Below, one piece after another: positions 31,675-43,280 of a stretch of DNA of 64,000 nucleotides (position 1 is its first letter; every line of letters begins with the position of its first letter). The position numbers and the translations under genes are program-made. The stretch is from Sesamum alatum (lineage: Eukaryota > Streptophyta > Magnoliopsida > Lamiales > Pedaliaceae). The notes below the pieces were generated by a model. The model made no database searches. It was not told the DNA's origin and saw only the letters and a program-made list of their open reading frames with translations. The stretch lies in the NCBI GenBank assembly GCA_034509735.1, contig JACGWO010000003.1, positions 37,222,466 through 37,286,465 on the forward strand. Reading direction: 5' to 3'.

Positions 31675-34600
31675 TTAACCTATGAAAGAAAGTGGGATTC
31701 TTCTGGGAAGAAATGTCCCCATGAATCCATCCTTCCGACATGAACTCTCTCCTTTCCCTCCTAAACATAGCCTAATGCTAACCTTCTCCCTCTCCTCTGT
31801 ATCAACCATCCGTAAACTCGTCTCAAAAACGTCTTTCAGCCATTGATCAAACAGGCTGTTGAGATACAATCCCGACTCTTGGAAAACTTCCTCCAACACC
31901 GTCTCGTCAATGCTGAAACTGCTAATGTTTGCCTCCTGAAAAGACCTTCTGAATTTGGACAAGAACATCTCTCTTGCCTGCTTGTCTTGCTCCGAATTCC
32001 TGTTCAGAACAATGCAGTTCTTGATCTTTTTAAGGAAGCTCATCAGGGAACTCTGCTGCTCAATGATCGTCGTTTCACGTGTCACGTCGCTTGAATCGTC
32101 CGCCTCATCGTCTTCAGCTTTCACATTGAGGTCGAGGGCGTTTGAGCTTAGCTGCCTTGTGAATTCCCTCTTCCTATTCTCGACAGCATTGGAAGAAACC
32201 TCGTCCATCTCATTGCTCCTTCGGCTCTTCCCCCTGGTCGGGAAATCCCATTCTGCTTTCCGCTTGTGGCCAACATTGGGCATCACTGTGGCTAATTTGG
32301 ATGCATTGACAAGCAGTGTCATCTGAATTACAGAATTTACGTTGTCCCTCGCCATCCGGTAGCTTGTATCTTCGTCCATCGTTAAGATGAATACTGCCCG
32401 GCCAGAATCTGTCGTGTGTCGTCTCCAGGAGCCCTGTTTTCCAGCCTCAAGAAAGCCATCAGCGAGAAACTTTGCAAATTCAGGATCAGCATAATCGACA
32501 TCTTCGACTAGAACCACGAGTTTTTCATGATCTCTCAAGGCTTTCTCCAGCATTCCACGATTCTCAGCTACCGTATTCGCATTGTTCCTCATGTTCATGC
32601 GAAAGAGCAAGTCGGAAGAACCAAACATAGACTTTGCTACGGCAGCAGCTATTCGTCGTTTCCCCACGTAATCATTTCCCTGAATCAACAAAAACTTATC
32701 TTGACTGGTCCCTTCAGAATCCATTAGTGCCTCTAGAATCAAAGGAATGGTTTCTGATTGCCATGGCACATTGTCTTGAAATATGCCAAACAAATCCTTG
32801 TCTAATCCAATTTTGTCATGAATTTGTGCATCGGCATACATGGAGTTCCCAAGAGCAAGGGTGATCTTTACATCCTTACCCTCCATGCTCTTGAGGGAAT
32901 CCAAATTTGGCTCCACTGTTTGAAGTTTGGAATTGCCATTGCTAAAACTGAACTCGATATGGCACGTTTCCTGTCGTCTGAACCGAGGCAGAGAGATGAA
33001 ACTCTGATTAGGCTTGAATGAAATTGTTTCAGAATCAGCAATGATGTTGTTCTTGATCGGCCTACATGGGTACGATGAAGTATAGTCATAGTTCCTCCCA
33101 AGACCGCTAACGACAGAGCTTGAATTATGCGGATTTTGGCTTCGTTGGTGGAGACTCTGACAGAATTTGTTATATTTCCTCCTCAATTCACTTAAACCTT
33201 CCTGAATTTCAGCGACGTGATGAATCTTGATTAGAGATTTGAACAAGGATAGAAAAAAATGAGTAACAAATTCATACACTCCTATGATTATTAGTACCTT
33301 TTCGAGTGTCTCGTGGCTGTGTTGTTTGAGCCAGTAGGGCAGATGGGCCGAGCCATTTTCTTCATCCTTGTTGATTGGAAAAGAATTGTGGTGGATTGAT
33401 TTGTAGCCAGTTTCTTTTTCATAATTGGTTATGCATTCTTGACAACATGTGAGAACATCTTGGTCCTCCTTGAGACAGAATTGCTTTTTGTCAGTAACTT
33501 GAGATGGACTTTGTGGGAAGCTGGTTCTTGAATCCCGGCCACTGCACAGGAATAATGAAAACAAATGAATATGCAAAAAAATGAGTAGAAGATGCACAAA
33601 TTTGACTAAAACCAACCAGGACAAAGAAAAGGAAAGGGAAAGATGCATGCTTTCCCATTCATACAGACAACCCTCTCACATTTTGGAGCCAAAATTTTCA
33701 AAGTTATGTCCTTATCCGAGGTAGTCAAAAAGAGATTATTATGGAAAATCAAGTAAAGTTCTTGCACCAATCTCACCTAAAAGAAATAATCCCAGAAATA
33801 AATGTAATATCAGAATCATTTCTCCATCTTACTATAATTGTAAAGCTTCAGACTTAACAAAAATTAGTCAGTTTTCTGTCTAATGATGCACATGGATCAG
33901 CAAATAACACTTTCTTAATAACTTTCTTGAAAACAAAAAAACAAGAATTTTAACTCACCTGAGGCTTAATCCTAATCCACCTGATGGAACAGAAACAGCT
34001 TGAAGAGCCCATTGAACATCCAAAGGAGGTTGTCTCATCTGACACTTCTTGTAAGTCTGGTAATTCGCGGTAGCCATCAACCAAACCCTCATGTAATTTG
34101 AGCTGTAATTACACCAAGAAACCAACTTTCCAATCTCCGAAATTAAATAATCAACAGGGCTGTAAACATTGGATTCTTTACCAGCAGAAATTCCATCATC
34201 ACCACCTCTCTGATCAACCGTCCATTTTAGATCACCAATGTAGATGATGACTCCCCCACATGATGCAAGAGATGCCACCTTCCTTTTCAGGTCAGCCACA
34301 TTCATATCCACTTCATCTCTCTTCATGAACATGAGGGGTACTGATGAAAGCTGAAACTTGATGATTTTCACTGATTTCAACTCCTCTGGAACTTCTCCTT
34401 TCTCAAGATTTCTCATCAGTTCTGCAGCAAGCCCTTCAGCCATGGATAATGAATCACCAACTATAACAGTGTTTCTTCTCTTGTTCCCCAGAAAACCCTC
34501 CAAAACCACCTTCATGTCTTCCTTCAGACAGAATCCATCAGTGCTGCAGCTGCTCACAGGCTTCTTCTGAGGTGAAAAGAGACAAGGGTTTTGCCAGAAA

Positions 34601-35226
34601 CTGTTAGGGTTTATTGCAAACTCCCTCTGATGATGAGCTTCAGTACTGGGAGGAGAACTAGGAGTAGAGAAAATCCCACCAGGGGTGTAATTATAACACT
34701 GGAAAACAGAAGAAACTGAGTTGGATTCTTCCAAATTGTTCTTGACGGAGATGCTGGAGAAACCAGCTTCCCTCATAACCCTACTCACACTAGGGTCATC
34801 CAAGATCGAAAAAATCAGCTGCTCCAACTCAACTTTGATAGCTATAAGCGGCTGCTGCTGCTGGTTTTGCTCTATGGAGCCTCTCCTCTGATGGGCCTGA
34901 GCCCTCTTGAGGGCGGCGACGAGAGCATTAGATAAAGCGGGCTGCGCATGGAGGAGCGGGCCCGGGGAGGCCGGGAGGCGGTTAAGGGCGACGTTGAAGC
35001 AAAGCTCAAGGGCTCTGGATTGAAGAGGATGAGAGGGTTGATGATGAGGCTGAGATTTGAGGCAAGCCCTCTTGAGAAGACTGGGTCTTGAGCTCAGCAA
35101 AGTGGCTGCGACATGCAAGGGAGTGAGCTGAGCGTGGCCGCGACGGCGGGCCAGGCTGAGAGAGTGCTTCAGGACGGAAGCAGCCTCCGGTGAGAGGGTC
35201 TGTGCTGCACAAGCTCCTGCACGCAT
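31675..35226 (-). CDS. SMXL4: SMAX1-LIKE protein (SMXL4/5 type), three exons
   Basis: Minus strand. The exons are 33959-35226, 33298-33541 and 31675-33201, joined at CTCAG|GTGAG...TGTGCAG|T and AAAAG|GTACT...ATTCAG|G, giving 1012 residues. That is about the usual length for SMXL4/5. In order: double Clp-N region (1-160; [48 protein letters not shown]); a degenerate first AAA-like part ([12 protein letters not shown] 254-265, [12 protein letters not shown] 326-337); the CC-x2-C-x2-NYEKE family motif (about 455-466); second P-loop-like GNDYVGKR (679-686) and Walker-B-like VVLVEDVD (733-740); EAR motif LDLNV (860-864). The RGKT degradation loop of strigolactone-responsive SMXL6/7/8 is absent after the P-loop. 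SMXLs are nuclear transcriptional co-repressor-like proteins; the SMXL3/4/5 group acts in phloem formation independently of strigolactone. SMXL4 versus SMXL5 cannot be settled by eye. Confidence 0.93.
33202..33297 (-). other. SMXL4: Second intron of the SMXL gene (96 bp, no stop in frame)
   Basis: GT...AG intron of 96 bp between phase-0 exons (HETLEK | EGLSELRRK). Its length is a multiple of three and it has no in-frame stop. The unspliced RNA would therefore encode a 32-residue insertion containing a hydrophobic stretch ([10 protein letters not shown]...FFLSLF). Confidence 0.8.
33542..33958 (-). other. SMXL4: First intron of the SMXL gene (417 bp)
   Basis: Donor CAG|GTGAGTT and acceptor TTCCTGTGCAG. 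It splits a Ser codon (AG|T) so that GLGLSL continues as SGRDSRTSF, as in the family. Nothing else is recognised inside it. Confidence 0.85.
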
Positions 35227-35500
35227 AACTTAGCCCACACCCCACCCCCAAACCCCCCCTCTTTGAGAGATAACTCTCTCTTATCAATTAATCCTGAAAG
35301 AACCACGAACTTCTCTATCAATACTCTTGATATCCCCTCACCCTTGAAACCACCCCTACCACTGTGTGTGTGTGTTTTCAAGAACCTGGAGCTGGTTGGG
35401 GTTTTCTTGTTTGGAAATTATGAGCTCGAAAGCTGGAAGGGTTTTTTGAAATGGTAGCAATATGGCACTGCGTCAAAGGGAAATAAATAGTGACTTCTTT
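35227..35500 (-). promoter_or_regulatory. Putative 5' UTR and TATA-like box of the SMXL gene
   Basis: Upstream of the ATG the sequence is pyrimidine/purine-biased and non-repetitive. The best TATA-like element on the minus strand is CTATTTATTT (35481-35490), about 255 bp from the ATG. The start site is not known. Confidence 0.35.
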
Positions 35501-35539
35501 TTGGAACTCCATTATTATAAAATAAATGTGAAAATTATA

Positions 35540-35700
35540 CATTTACGCGACAAATGTAATACACTACATATAATTGGTGTACAGTACGTCAGAAAAAATA
35601 ACTAATAACATGATAAATGTATCACACTTGTTTTATGATAGGTTAAAAAAATTCTTATCCAAATTAATTTAGTTCGATCAAATTAATAACACACTGTCAA
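35540..35700. mobile_element. Short MITE family E copy near the SMXL promoter
   Basis: Family phrases: GACAAATGTAATACACTACATATAATTGGTGTACAG, CATGATAAATGTATCACACTTG and TTAGTTCGATCAAATTAA. It sits roughly 50 bp beyond the TATA-like box and 310 bp beyond the start codon, and so may affect the promoter. Confidence 0.55.
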
Positions 35701-35928
35701 AACTAGTCAATTTTTATCCGAGCCAGCAATGACATGAAAATAAATGGATAATTGTCGGGTTAATTTTCTTTTCTTTTTCGTGAAAAATCCAAGCACCTCC
35801 TTGTAAATTTATCATTCTTGTTATTAATTACGTACGTGATCATGTTCAAACTTTTATACTAAGTTGCGAATATATGAAATACCAACAAAAAGTATAAACA
35901 TCAGATCCGTTAGCATGGTACAATACCA

Positions 35929-36247
35929 CACTACAAAAAATATGACGTTTAACCATGGCTAATTTGCCATGATTAATACTAAATAATCGTAGTGGATAGT
36001 CATTGACCACGGCCACGCAACAGTTGCCTGTCGTGGTTTTTGCGAGGGTGACTAAAACATTTGTCATGGCTAAAAGCCATGGCGAATATTTTTACCACGG
36101 CTAAAAGTCGTGGCAAATAAGTTTTTCATGGTGAAAAAATAAATTTTTGCATCTATTTTTATTTAACCGTAGTTAATAATAGTTATTTACCACGATTTTT
36201 AATCATGATCATTAAAAATATAGCTAATATTAATATTTTTTCTAGTG
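35929..36247. mobile_element. CACTA-type MITE
   Basis: Ends CACTACAAAAAA and TTTTTCTAGTG, 3-bp target duplication CCA on both sides (35926-35928, 36248-36250), 319 bp. Subterminal GCCATGGC / GCCACGGC-like repeats as in the copy at 13409. Confidence 0.88.
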
Positions 36248-36249
36248 CC

Positions 36250-37245
36250 AATGTACGTAGTTCATAAACGTTAACAACGATACGTCAAATATAAAAACAT
36301 AATACACGATAGCAGTGTATTTCTTATTCATTGTACTTCCTCTCGTGCTAATTGCTTGTCTACTTTATTACTTTCCAAATTAAACTCCGAATTACAAATT
36401 AAAATTTCTATTTTAAATTATGTTGCATCTTCTATATATGTGCTCGGAGCGAGGAACAAAAATTCAGAAAAAAAAATAGTAAAATTAAATAGAGAAAAGG
36501 TGGGAAAGGAGGCAGAGAGTATTTAAGTGAAAATTTTAGAGAGATGAAAAGCAAAAGTTGATATTTTTACCTTTTTCATGTTTATAATTTGTTCTCTGCA
36601 TTTGCATGCATATAAATGTGTGCATGCTCCTTTTTCTCCCCCCCTTTAATTTAATATATATTATTTGTTTAGTGATTATTATTGTATCACGCCAACCCAA
36701 TCCTCGTAGATAGCTAGACAGTGTGGTTTTATTCCTCCCCTCCAGGTACCCCAAAAGCAACTCTCTGTCTCCTCTCCTACATTATTGTCTCTCTCTCTCT
36801 CTCTCATACTCTCTCTCTCTCTAGACTGTTTTGAAAATATATATGGATTTAAATTCTTCAACAACCCACTTACAAAACTTTTTCGTAAATCAAGAGATCA
36901 TAGATATCTTCCCTTGATTACTGAATTGCATGCCACCTTTTCTTGATCACGTTATTATTTTTATGTGATCCGAGTTCAAATCTTATTTCAGGTTCAGATC
37001 TAGTCGGAAATTATCTCCATCATTTAATAATTTAGGACCTAGAATCTGAAAGAGAAAAATCACTAAGCTTTTCTATATGATTCCAGTTAAAATCTTTCGA
37101 TACTTGACTAGTTTGAGTGATACTGGGTCCGGATTATATTTCAAAAGAATTAATGAATACCCCTTAGTTAGTAATTTGAAGCGTACTTAGAAAGTCGTCT
37201 TGGGTGTCATATAAAAATGTCCCTGCTTGGGTATATAGTCTACAC
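36250..37245. other. Spacer with CT microsatellites
   Basis: Two CT tracts at about 36787-36806 and 36810-36822. No gene recognised; the minus-strand frames near 36536-36864 are short and unsupported. Confidence 0.4.
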
Positions 37246-37247
37246 GG

Positions 37248-37675
37248 TTTAATTGTATTTTTTGTCACTTTTCGACCAAATTTGTGTCGACTTTGTCCTG
37301 AAATCACAAAACGTATAAACATATAGGTCTAAATTGGGGGTAATGCTTTTTACGCCCCGTAAGATTAGGACATTATTTGTTTTGGTACCACAATTTAGGT
37401 AGGTGGCTGTTTTAGTCCCATAAAACACGTTTTTCAAATTTTTTTGTCCCAATGAAACTGAAAAATGTGTTTTATGGAATTAGAAAAATTGAAAAACGTG
37501 TTTTATGGGATTAAAACAGCTACCTATCTAAATTGTGGTACCAAAAAATAGTGTCCTAATCTTACGGGACCAAAAAAAAAATTTACCCATCTAAATTGTT
37601 ATCTTAGCAAGTTGTGTGACCAAAATGCTAAAAGACCGTAATTATTGGAACAAAAAAGCATTTAAGCTTAATCTA
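37248..37675. mobile_element. Nested pair of palindromic elements
   Basis: An inner palindrome (about 37332-37588) has GGTAATGCTTTTTACGCCCCGTAAGATTAGGACA... against ...TGTCCTAATCTTACGGGACCAAAAAAAAAATTTACC. The pair AAACACGTTTTTCAAATT / AATTGAAAAACGTGTTTTATGGGA also matches. The flanks GGTCTAAATTG and CATCTAAATTG suggest a duplicated target. Outer sequence GGTTTAATTGTATTTTTTGTCAC / AAAAAAGCATTTAAGCTTAA belongs to an older palindromic element. Confidence 0.55.
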
Positions 37676-38243
37676 CACCCCATAAGACATCTACATAATC
37701 AACAGTTTCGATCTTGGGTGATAGTCTGATCGAATTTGAGTTATGTAATGGCTCGAATAAAAGGACATGAATCCTTATCTTATTTAAATACTTTTAGCCT
37801 TCTAAAAAATATTTTCACGCTTTGAATATCTATTTTATATTAACTTATATTTTTTTAAAATTATATATTAATCCCATAATAAATATATTCTACTATACCA
37901 AAAATGACTTTTCGGACAGGGATAACAAATCGTATAACTTTTTAAGGCGAAGTCATAAATAGCGTCTAGATTATCGTCTCATGTCTTTAAATGAACAGAA
38001 ATGAAAGAATTGATCAGAAAGGGAAAAAAAAAAGGAAAGTATTGATTACTGACATATAATATAATCATTATTAGGTGGGACAGTTTTGTAAAAGAGAAAG
38101 GGAATTAATGCCTTCATATCATTGAGAAATTATCTTTGTGTTGATTAAAGATGAAGAGATGATCAATTGCTGTTTTGCTCTTCTTACAAGAAAAGTATCC
38201 CTTTTTGGATAAATTCTAGTTTCAACAGTTTGAATTATTTATA

Positions 38244-38588
38244 TTAGTCGTCGTGACATGCTGTTACTATGTGTATATAATAAATAATTTTATATTTTAA
38301 AATATATTATAAATAAAAATAAAATGTACAAACTAACGAATCACATTTTAAAAAAGAACGAAAGAAACAAAAAAAAAGACTATTTAAGATATTATCGACA
38401 CAACAACAAAAATTGGTATAAATGAAGGTAAAACGATGTATTCACTTTTGTAAAAAAAAATAGTTAATTACAATTAATTTCTAAAATTACCTGTCAGGGG
38501 TATATTCGTTATATTTGAAAATTGATGCGGTAATGTCACTAATCACCGTTTGTGAGTGTAAAATGCTTTTTTTTTATATTAGTATTAT
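38244..38588 (-). mobile_element. Short non-autonomous Helitron, degenerate
   Basis: The same family as 62383-62667. On the minus strand it ends ...GCATGTCACGACGACTAA|T (a CTRR-type end with a small inverted repeat before it). It begins near TATAATACTAATATAAAAAAAA, a mutated TCTATACTATTATAT start. It shares ATATATTATAAATAAAAATAAAAT and the central CACCGTTTGTGAGT phrase with the other copy. Confidence 0.55.
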
Positions 38589-38589
38589 A

Positions 38590-39525
38590 AATTACAAATC
38601 AATAACATTAATTTGATATATAATTGGTGCATAAAGAAATAATTAATTACATTAATCTAAATATAATTTATATTATTTATAATGTGTCGTCTGTTGTCAA
38701 TTAATGTAACTTGAGTTAAAAAAATTCCACATTTCTGAATAATTAGTCCATATTGATCGTTTTAGATTAATTTTTCTTCTTCTTTTCTGTAGTTATATTA
38801 CATCTTGTAAATTTATTTTAAAATATTTATTATAATTACATCATAAATTTCAAACTTGACAATGCGATAATTGTCTTCTTTCTCTTTTGAATATTGAGTA
38901 GTTTGGATGAGTTGTGAAATGATTTGGTTGGGCTGTCCCTTGACAAATATTCAAAAAAGCATCACAGTGAAAACATCACAACCTGTGAAAAACCAAACAT
39001 TTGGGCCCACATACCCACACAGCACCACTCAAGATCGTTTTCTTACTTTAGCGGTTAAAGTTGAGGTTTCGTAATTTAATTTAGGATCATGGATTTAAGT
39101 CTCACATAATGTATATTTGGCTCACTTTTATATAAATTTATTATAATTTATTATTTTATAATTCTTAATTATATTGATATATTGATGAAATCGATATGTG
39201 TTGCTCAATTGATCAAGTTATTTAAATATTGATGTAATAATATAATTACCAATTCTATTTAAAAATAAGACTGAAATGTATTGTGGGATTTGTTTTTGAA
39301 AAATGTAAATTAGATTGATGATTCATATTTTATTATATATGTAAAACCAAGTATTTAAATATAACTTGAGACCGTCCTCTCTTACTTAATATTCCTTCAA
39401 ATTCTAAATATATATCAAGGATTATTAATTTTAATTTTAGTGAGGCGGTCAAATATATTATATTTATTACATCTTAATAATAATGTAAAATAATTAGCCT
39501 CGGAAAAACTAGTATATATAGTAGG
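38590..39525. other. AT-rich spacer, no feature recognised
   Basis: No coding or repeat signal that I can support. Confidence 0.4.
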
Positions 39526-39836
39526 AAGCAAATTGTAATTTATCTATCTGTGATAGGAGAAATAGGCAAATAACTTCCTTGTAAAAAATAAAATACAAAT
39601 TTACCTCCCTCCAAATTTAAAAAAAGAAGCAAAATACCTCCTCAGGCAAGTGGTGTAACACACGTGTCATTTCTCTTCTCTTTTTTTTCTTTTTTCAATT
39701 ATGTTATTTGTGTATTTATTTTACAAATGTCGAATCTTATCTTCACAAATCAACGCTTTAGATTCAATTGTACATATATATTTTATATATTTATAAAAAT
39801 ATAATTATATAATATGTATATACGTGTAATATATAT

Positions 39837-40128
39837 AGGAAAAAATTATAATTTTCGTCCTGTAACATAGGGGGTGGCAATTTTGCTCCTACACGAATTG
39901 AATTTCACAATTTTGTTATGTAACTTTGAAAATTTTACAATTTTGGACCCATTTGACCGGAAAGCCCCAATTGTTAAGGTCATGTGCCTGGTACTTGTGT
40001 TTTTCAAGCAAAAAGGACCAAAATTACCAAAATTTTAAAGTTACGGGACTAAATTGCAAAAATCTATTTGTACAGGACCAAAATTACTATATCCCCTATG
40101 TTACAGGACGAAAATTATAATTTTTCTA
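39837..40128. mobile_element. Palindromic element nested in composite copy 2
   Basis: AGGAAAAAATTATAATTTTCGTCCTGTAACATAGG is mirrored by CCTATGTTACAGGACGAAAATTATAATTTTTCT. Further pairing (TACACGAATTGAATTTCACAATTTTG / CAAATTGCAAAAATCTATTTGTACAGG type) continues inward. Inserted next to a TA-rich tract. Confidence 0.7.
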
Positions 40129-40154
40129 TATATATATATATATATATATATCCA

Positions 40155-40480
40155 ACCCTCCCCCCCCCCCCCCCTCCACCCCGCATCGGTGCCCCTCCCT
40201 GCCCTACCGGCTGCCCCCTTCCCTCTATCGGCGATGCTGGCACCCCTCAGCCTAGCAAACCACCCTTTCCTGCTCGCCCACTGCCATCGTGCCCTCATTT
40301 CCCCTAACCCCTATTGCTGGTGGTCGCCCCTTTCCCCTTGTCGTTGGAGCCCGAACCCCTTCCCTTCTCGTCAGACCTTTGCCCCCACCTCCCCCCTTCG
40401 CCCGTCAACAAGACCTATTCTTTTCCCTCCCCACCGATCAACAGCCTAGCCGCTTCCCCGCCTGCATCACCGCTTCTTTT
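40155..40480 (+). other. C-rich core of composite copy 2
   Basis: Begins with a run of about 17 C and stays C-rich for over 300 bp. Open frames (Pro-rich on plus, Gly/Arg-rich on minus) follow from composition. No gene is called. Confidence 0.5.
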
Positions 40481-41237
40481 GATTATTTTTATTTATAGTT
40501 ATTAATGCTATATGTACAATATATATATATATATGTATAATTTATATATCCATTTATTATTAAAAAAAACTTGTTTTTATGTTTATAAATATGTTTTGAT
40601 AATTTGCATAAATCTGAGCTATTGATCTAATTCAAATATATATATAAGCCATTGATTTTATACTTAAATATAAATCATCGATCTAAATAAGAAAAAAGTT
40701 AGGCCATTGATTTATTTATTAAATCTCAATCGTTAATATATATAAAACAAGATCCAACTATTCATATTTAGAATCATAAAAGTCATTATATAAATAAAAA
40801 AGTAAGAAAATCGCACATGGGGCGCGTGATGCACACCGCATGGCATAAAGAGGTTTTTTGCTCATTGTTTAAACTTTGAGGGAGATAAATTAGTGTTTTT
40901 GTTTTCACAATGGGACGTTTTTGCTATTTTTTACTAACATAAGAAGGTAAATTACAATTTTTCCTGTAGTAGGGAGAAATATTATAAAAATATATCAATC
41001 AGTTAATAATATATCAACTACGAATAAGAGTCAATCAAATAATAAATATTTGAATTTTTGGTGAATTCAAACCATTATCTCGTCAGATAATCTTTAACTC
41101 CCAATATCCTTTGAATTTAAGTGCGATCAAAGCTGTCGAAATTGCATGAATAAAGAAATTAACATCGATTTTCTCTCGTTAACCCAAATTAAAGACAACT
41201 ATTACATATAAGAATAATTTTAAGTTGTATTTATTAT

Positions 41238-41966
41238 TGATATATGTCAAAATGATCAACCCAAAAGTAAGGTCCAAAAGCCCAAAGAGACATATAGGAG
41301 CCCAAGGAGAGGTGTTGGAGCCCCAAACAGAGGCCTACCTATTTCCAGGAGGAGACCCAGTCGGGGCACTAGTCCAGCCCAAGGAGGGATTGACCAAGCC
41401 TACCCCCGACAAGGAAGAACTCCGACCCAGGCCCAGGATGAAGCCCCATCGAGGAGGCCCAAGGCGGAGGCCCAGGCCTAGGAGGAAACCCCATCAAGGA
41501 GGCCTAGGCTTACCAAGAACGGATAAGAGTTGACTGGGTCTACCGCTTATTCTTATCTGTGGAAGACCATTTCAACCAACTCGCTACTTTCAAGGAGTTC
41601 GGAGGCTGCAGAAGTTTAGGAAGGCTAGTACTCGGTCCTTTCAAAGTCTAGTTTGATGAAGAGTCATTCTCAGCTGTGGCTCTTCTTCTATAAATACCTA
41701 CCTACTTCGCTGGCTCAATAAACGGTTTTTTCTAGCACTCAACATACAAATTTATGCTCTCACACTAGCATTAAGTTCATTTTATGCTCTTTATTCACAA
41801 GATCTCATCAAATCTTTACTTTATTCACATTTATTCGTCTACAATTGTTTACTAATTTGAGCGTCGGAGTGCTAATGCTTTTTTTGCAGGCCCCCTTTCC
41901 ATAGCTTGCCGAAATCCAAGGTCCACTCCACTCAAGTACAAGAACGAGCTCTTTCAACTCACATCA
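41238..41966 (+). mobile_element. Solo LTR (Gypsy-type)
   Basis: 729 bp starting TGATATATGTC and ending CACATCA. A perfect 5-bp target duplication ATTAT flanks it (41233-41237 and 41967-41971). It has GC-rich tandem phrases (GAGGCCCAAGGCGGAGGCCCAGGCC), a TATA box (TATAAATACC near 41690) and a U5-like TTTGAGCGTCGGAGTGC...TTTTTGCAGGCC. No second LTR or internal sequence is present, so LTR-LTR recombination removed the body. A truncated sibling lies at 6650-6945. The 102-codon frame inside it is not a gene. Confidence 0.85.
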
Positions 41967-41971
41967 ATTAT

Positions 41972-42680
41972 AATGATCACACTTCTTCTTATGTATTAGA
42001 AAAAAAATAAACAGAAATAAAGTGATATTTAATTTTCTCAAAAAAAAAATTTCCGTTCCTCTATAAAACCCTAGAACGAGACATGAAAATTCTTTTTTTT
42101 TTTTTTTTCTTGCGGTATTGCTGGTTGTTTCCAGGAGCACAAGGATGCCGCCATGGTTACAAATGGTGATAGGGTTAGGATGCAAAAACTCATAAAATTG
42201 ATAGGAGCTCGATAGACTTGTAAATAAGTACTCCTCGTTTACTATTTATAATTTTTTTACAGCGATTTTGATTTTTGGATTTCAATAAATGAGTAGGGAT
42301 TCAGTTAAACCCTGCCTATACACAAATCATGACTAACTTAAAAAACAAAAAACAAAAAAACAAAAAAAAAGTTTTTTTCTCTCTTAATTACTCCTATTTT
42401 GAGGGGATGGATTTTGTCCAAAGTAGGTCATGATGGTGGTGAGAACTGATGAGGACCATTTGATGTAGGTCTGCTCATCATGTACCAATAATTGATGAGT
42501 AATAAATATGTATATCAATTTTAGATAATAGCACACAAGTCAAGGAATACTCACATCATATATAGAGAGAGAGTAAAGATTTTGTGAACATAAATCAATT
42601 ATAAAACCAATATAAAGGTAATTACAAAAGAAAGTGCACATCATTATTTGTAAATGAGTCAAATATTATTGTATATATAT
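41972..42680. other. Spacer, no feature recognised
   Basis: AT-rich with A/T homopolymer runs. No gene or bounded repeat seen. Confidence 0.4.
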
Positions 42681-42688
42681 TTATCACA

Positions 42689-43171
42689 GGGTAAATTATA
42701 TTAACGTTTCCTAAAGTTATATTTAAATACATGAACACGTCTTATATTTTATAAAATTATCAGTATACCCTTTTAAATATATTTGGTGATACTATCTTTC
42801 ACACCCCGAAATAGAACCCTTACTTTAGGACTTAATTTTGGGACGCGACCTAATAGAAATCGTGACAACAATAAATCCGTCCAAAAATAATAGTCCAACG
42901 ACCACCCGATCACATGTCCTAAAACTTCAACCTCAGTGTGCACCACCACGATCACTAGGTTACCTAGGCCATGATCTGCTCATGATGTCACTTATATCTG
43001 GACGAGGAAATTCCAATTATGTAAGCAAAAGGGAGTATTTGTGCAAATATTTGCTACCGTATACTTATAGTTACAACTACAACCACAAAGAGTGTAATTA
43101 TAATTTTATAAAAAATATGAGTGTTTTGTGCATTTAGACCTAACTTAAGAAGGTGTCGATGTAATTTATCC
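42689..43171. mobile_element. Palindromic element family C with an unrelated insert
   Basis: GGGTAAATTATATTAACG at the left and GTCGATGTAATTTATCC at the right, with a 9-bp target duplication differing at one base (TTTATCACA 42680-42688, TTTATCATA 43172-43180). The right arm has the family phrases GTGTAATTATAATTTTATAAAAAATATGAGTGTTTTGTGCATTTAGACC. The middle (about 42795-43010), including CACACCCCGAAATAGAACCC and TTGGGACGCGACC, is not found in the simple copy at 55514 and is of other origin. Confidence 0.75.
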
Positions 43172-43280
43172 TTTATCATACGAACAACTATTTTTTTTCT
43201 TTGGAATTTATATCAATTATATAACATTAACTTAGTTAAGAAAATATAAGAGAAGATTTTTTTTTTTAAAGAAAAAACCT

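Larger units (their letters stand above)
39528..40962. mobile_element. Composite palindromic element with C-rich core (copy 2)
   Basis: Left arm: AAATTGTAATTTATCTATCTGTGATAGG, then AAATACCTCCTCAGGCAAGTGGTGTAACACACG. Right arm: GGGGCGCGTGATGCACACCGCATGGCATAAAGAGGTTTTTTGC, then ACATAAGAAGGTAAATTACAATTT. Inside are a nested palindrome (39837-40128), an AT tract and a C-rich core (40155-40480). It is a relative of 29148-30635 in arms, in the GAGCTATTGATCTA phrases and in the end of the C-rich core (CGCCTGCATCACCGC). Confidence 0.65.

Noticed and set aside
32527..33021. Plus-strand frames opposite the SMXL gene
   Set aside because: Antisense shadows of exon 3.
40054..40505. Proline-rich frames around a C run
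   Set aside because: Same reason: a composition artefact in the core of a composite palindromic element.
41225..41533. 102-codon basic, proline-rich frame
   Set aside because: Lies wholly inside a solo LTR with confirmed target duplication; its repeats (GGPRRRPRPRR) come from GC-rich tandem DNA.
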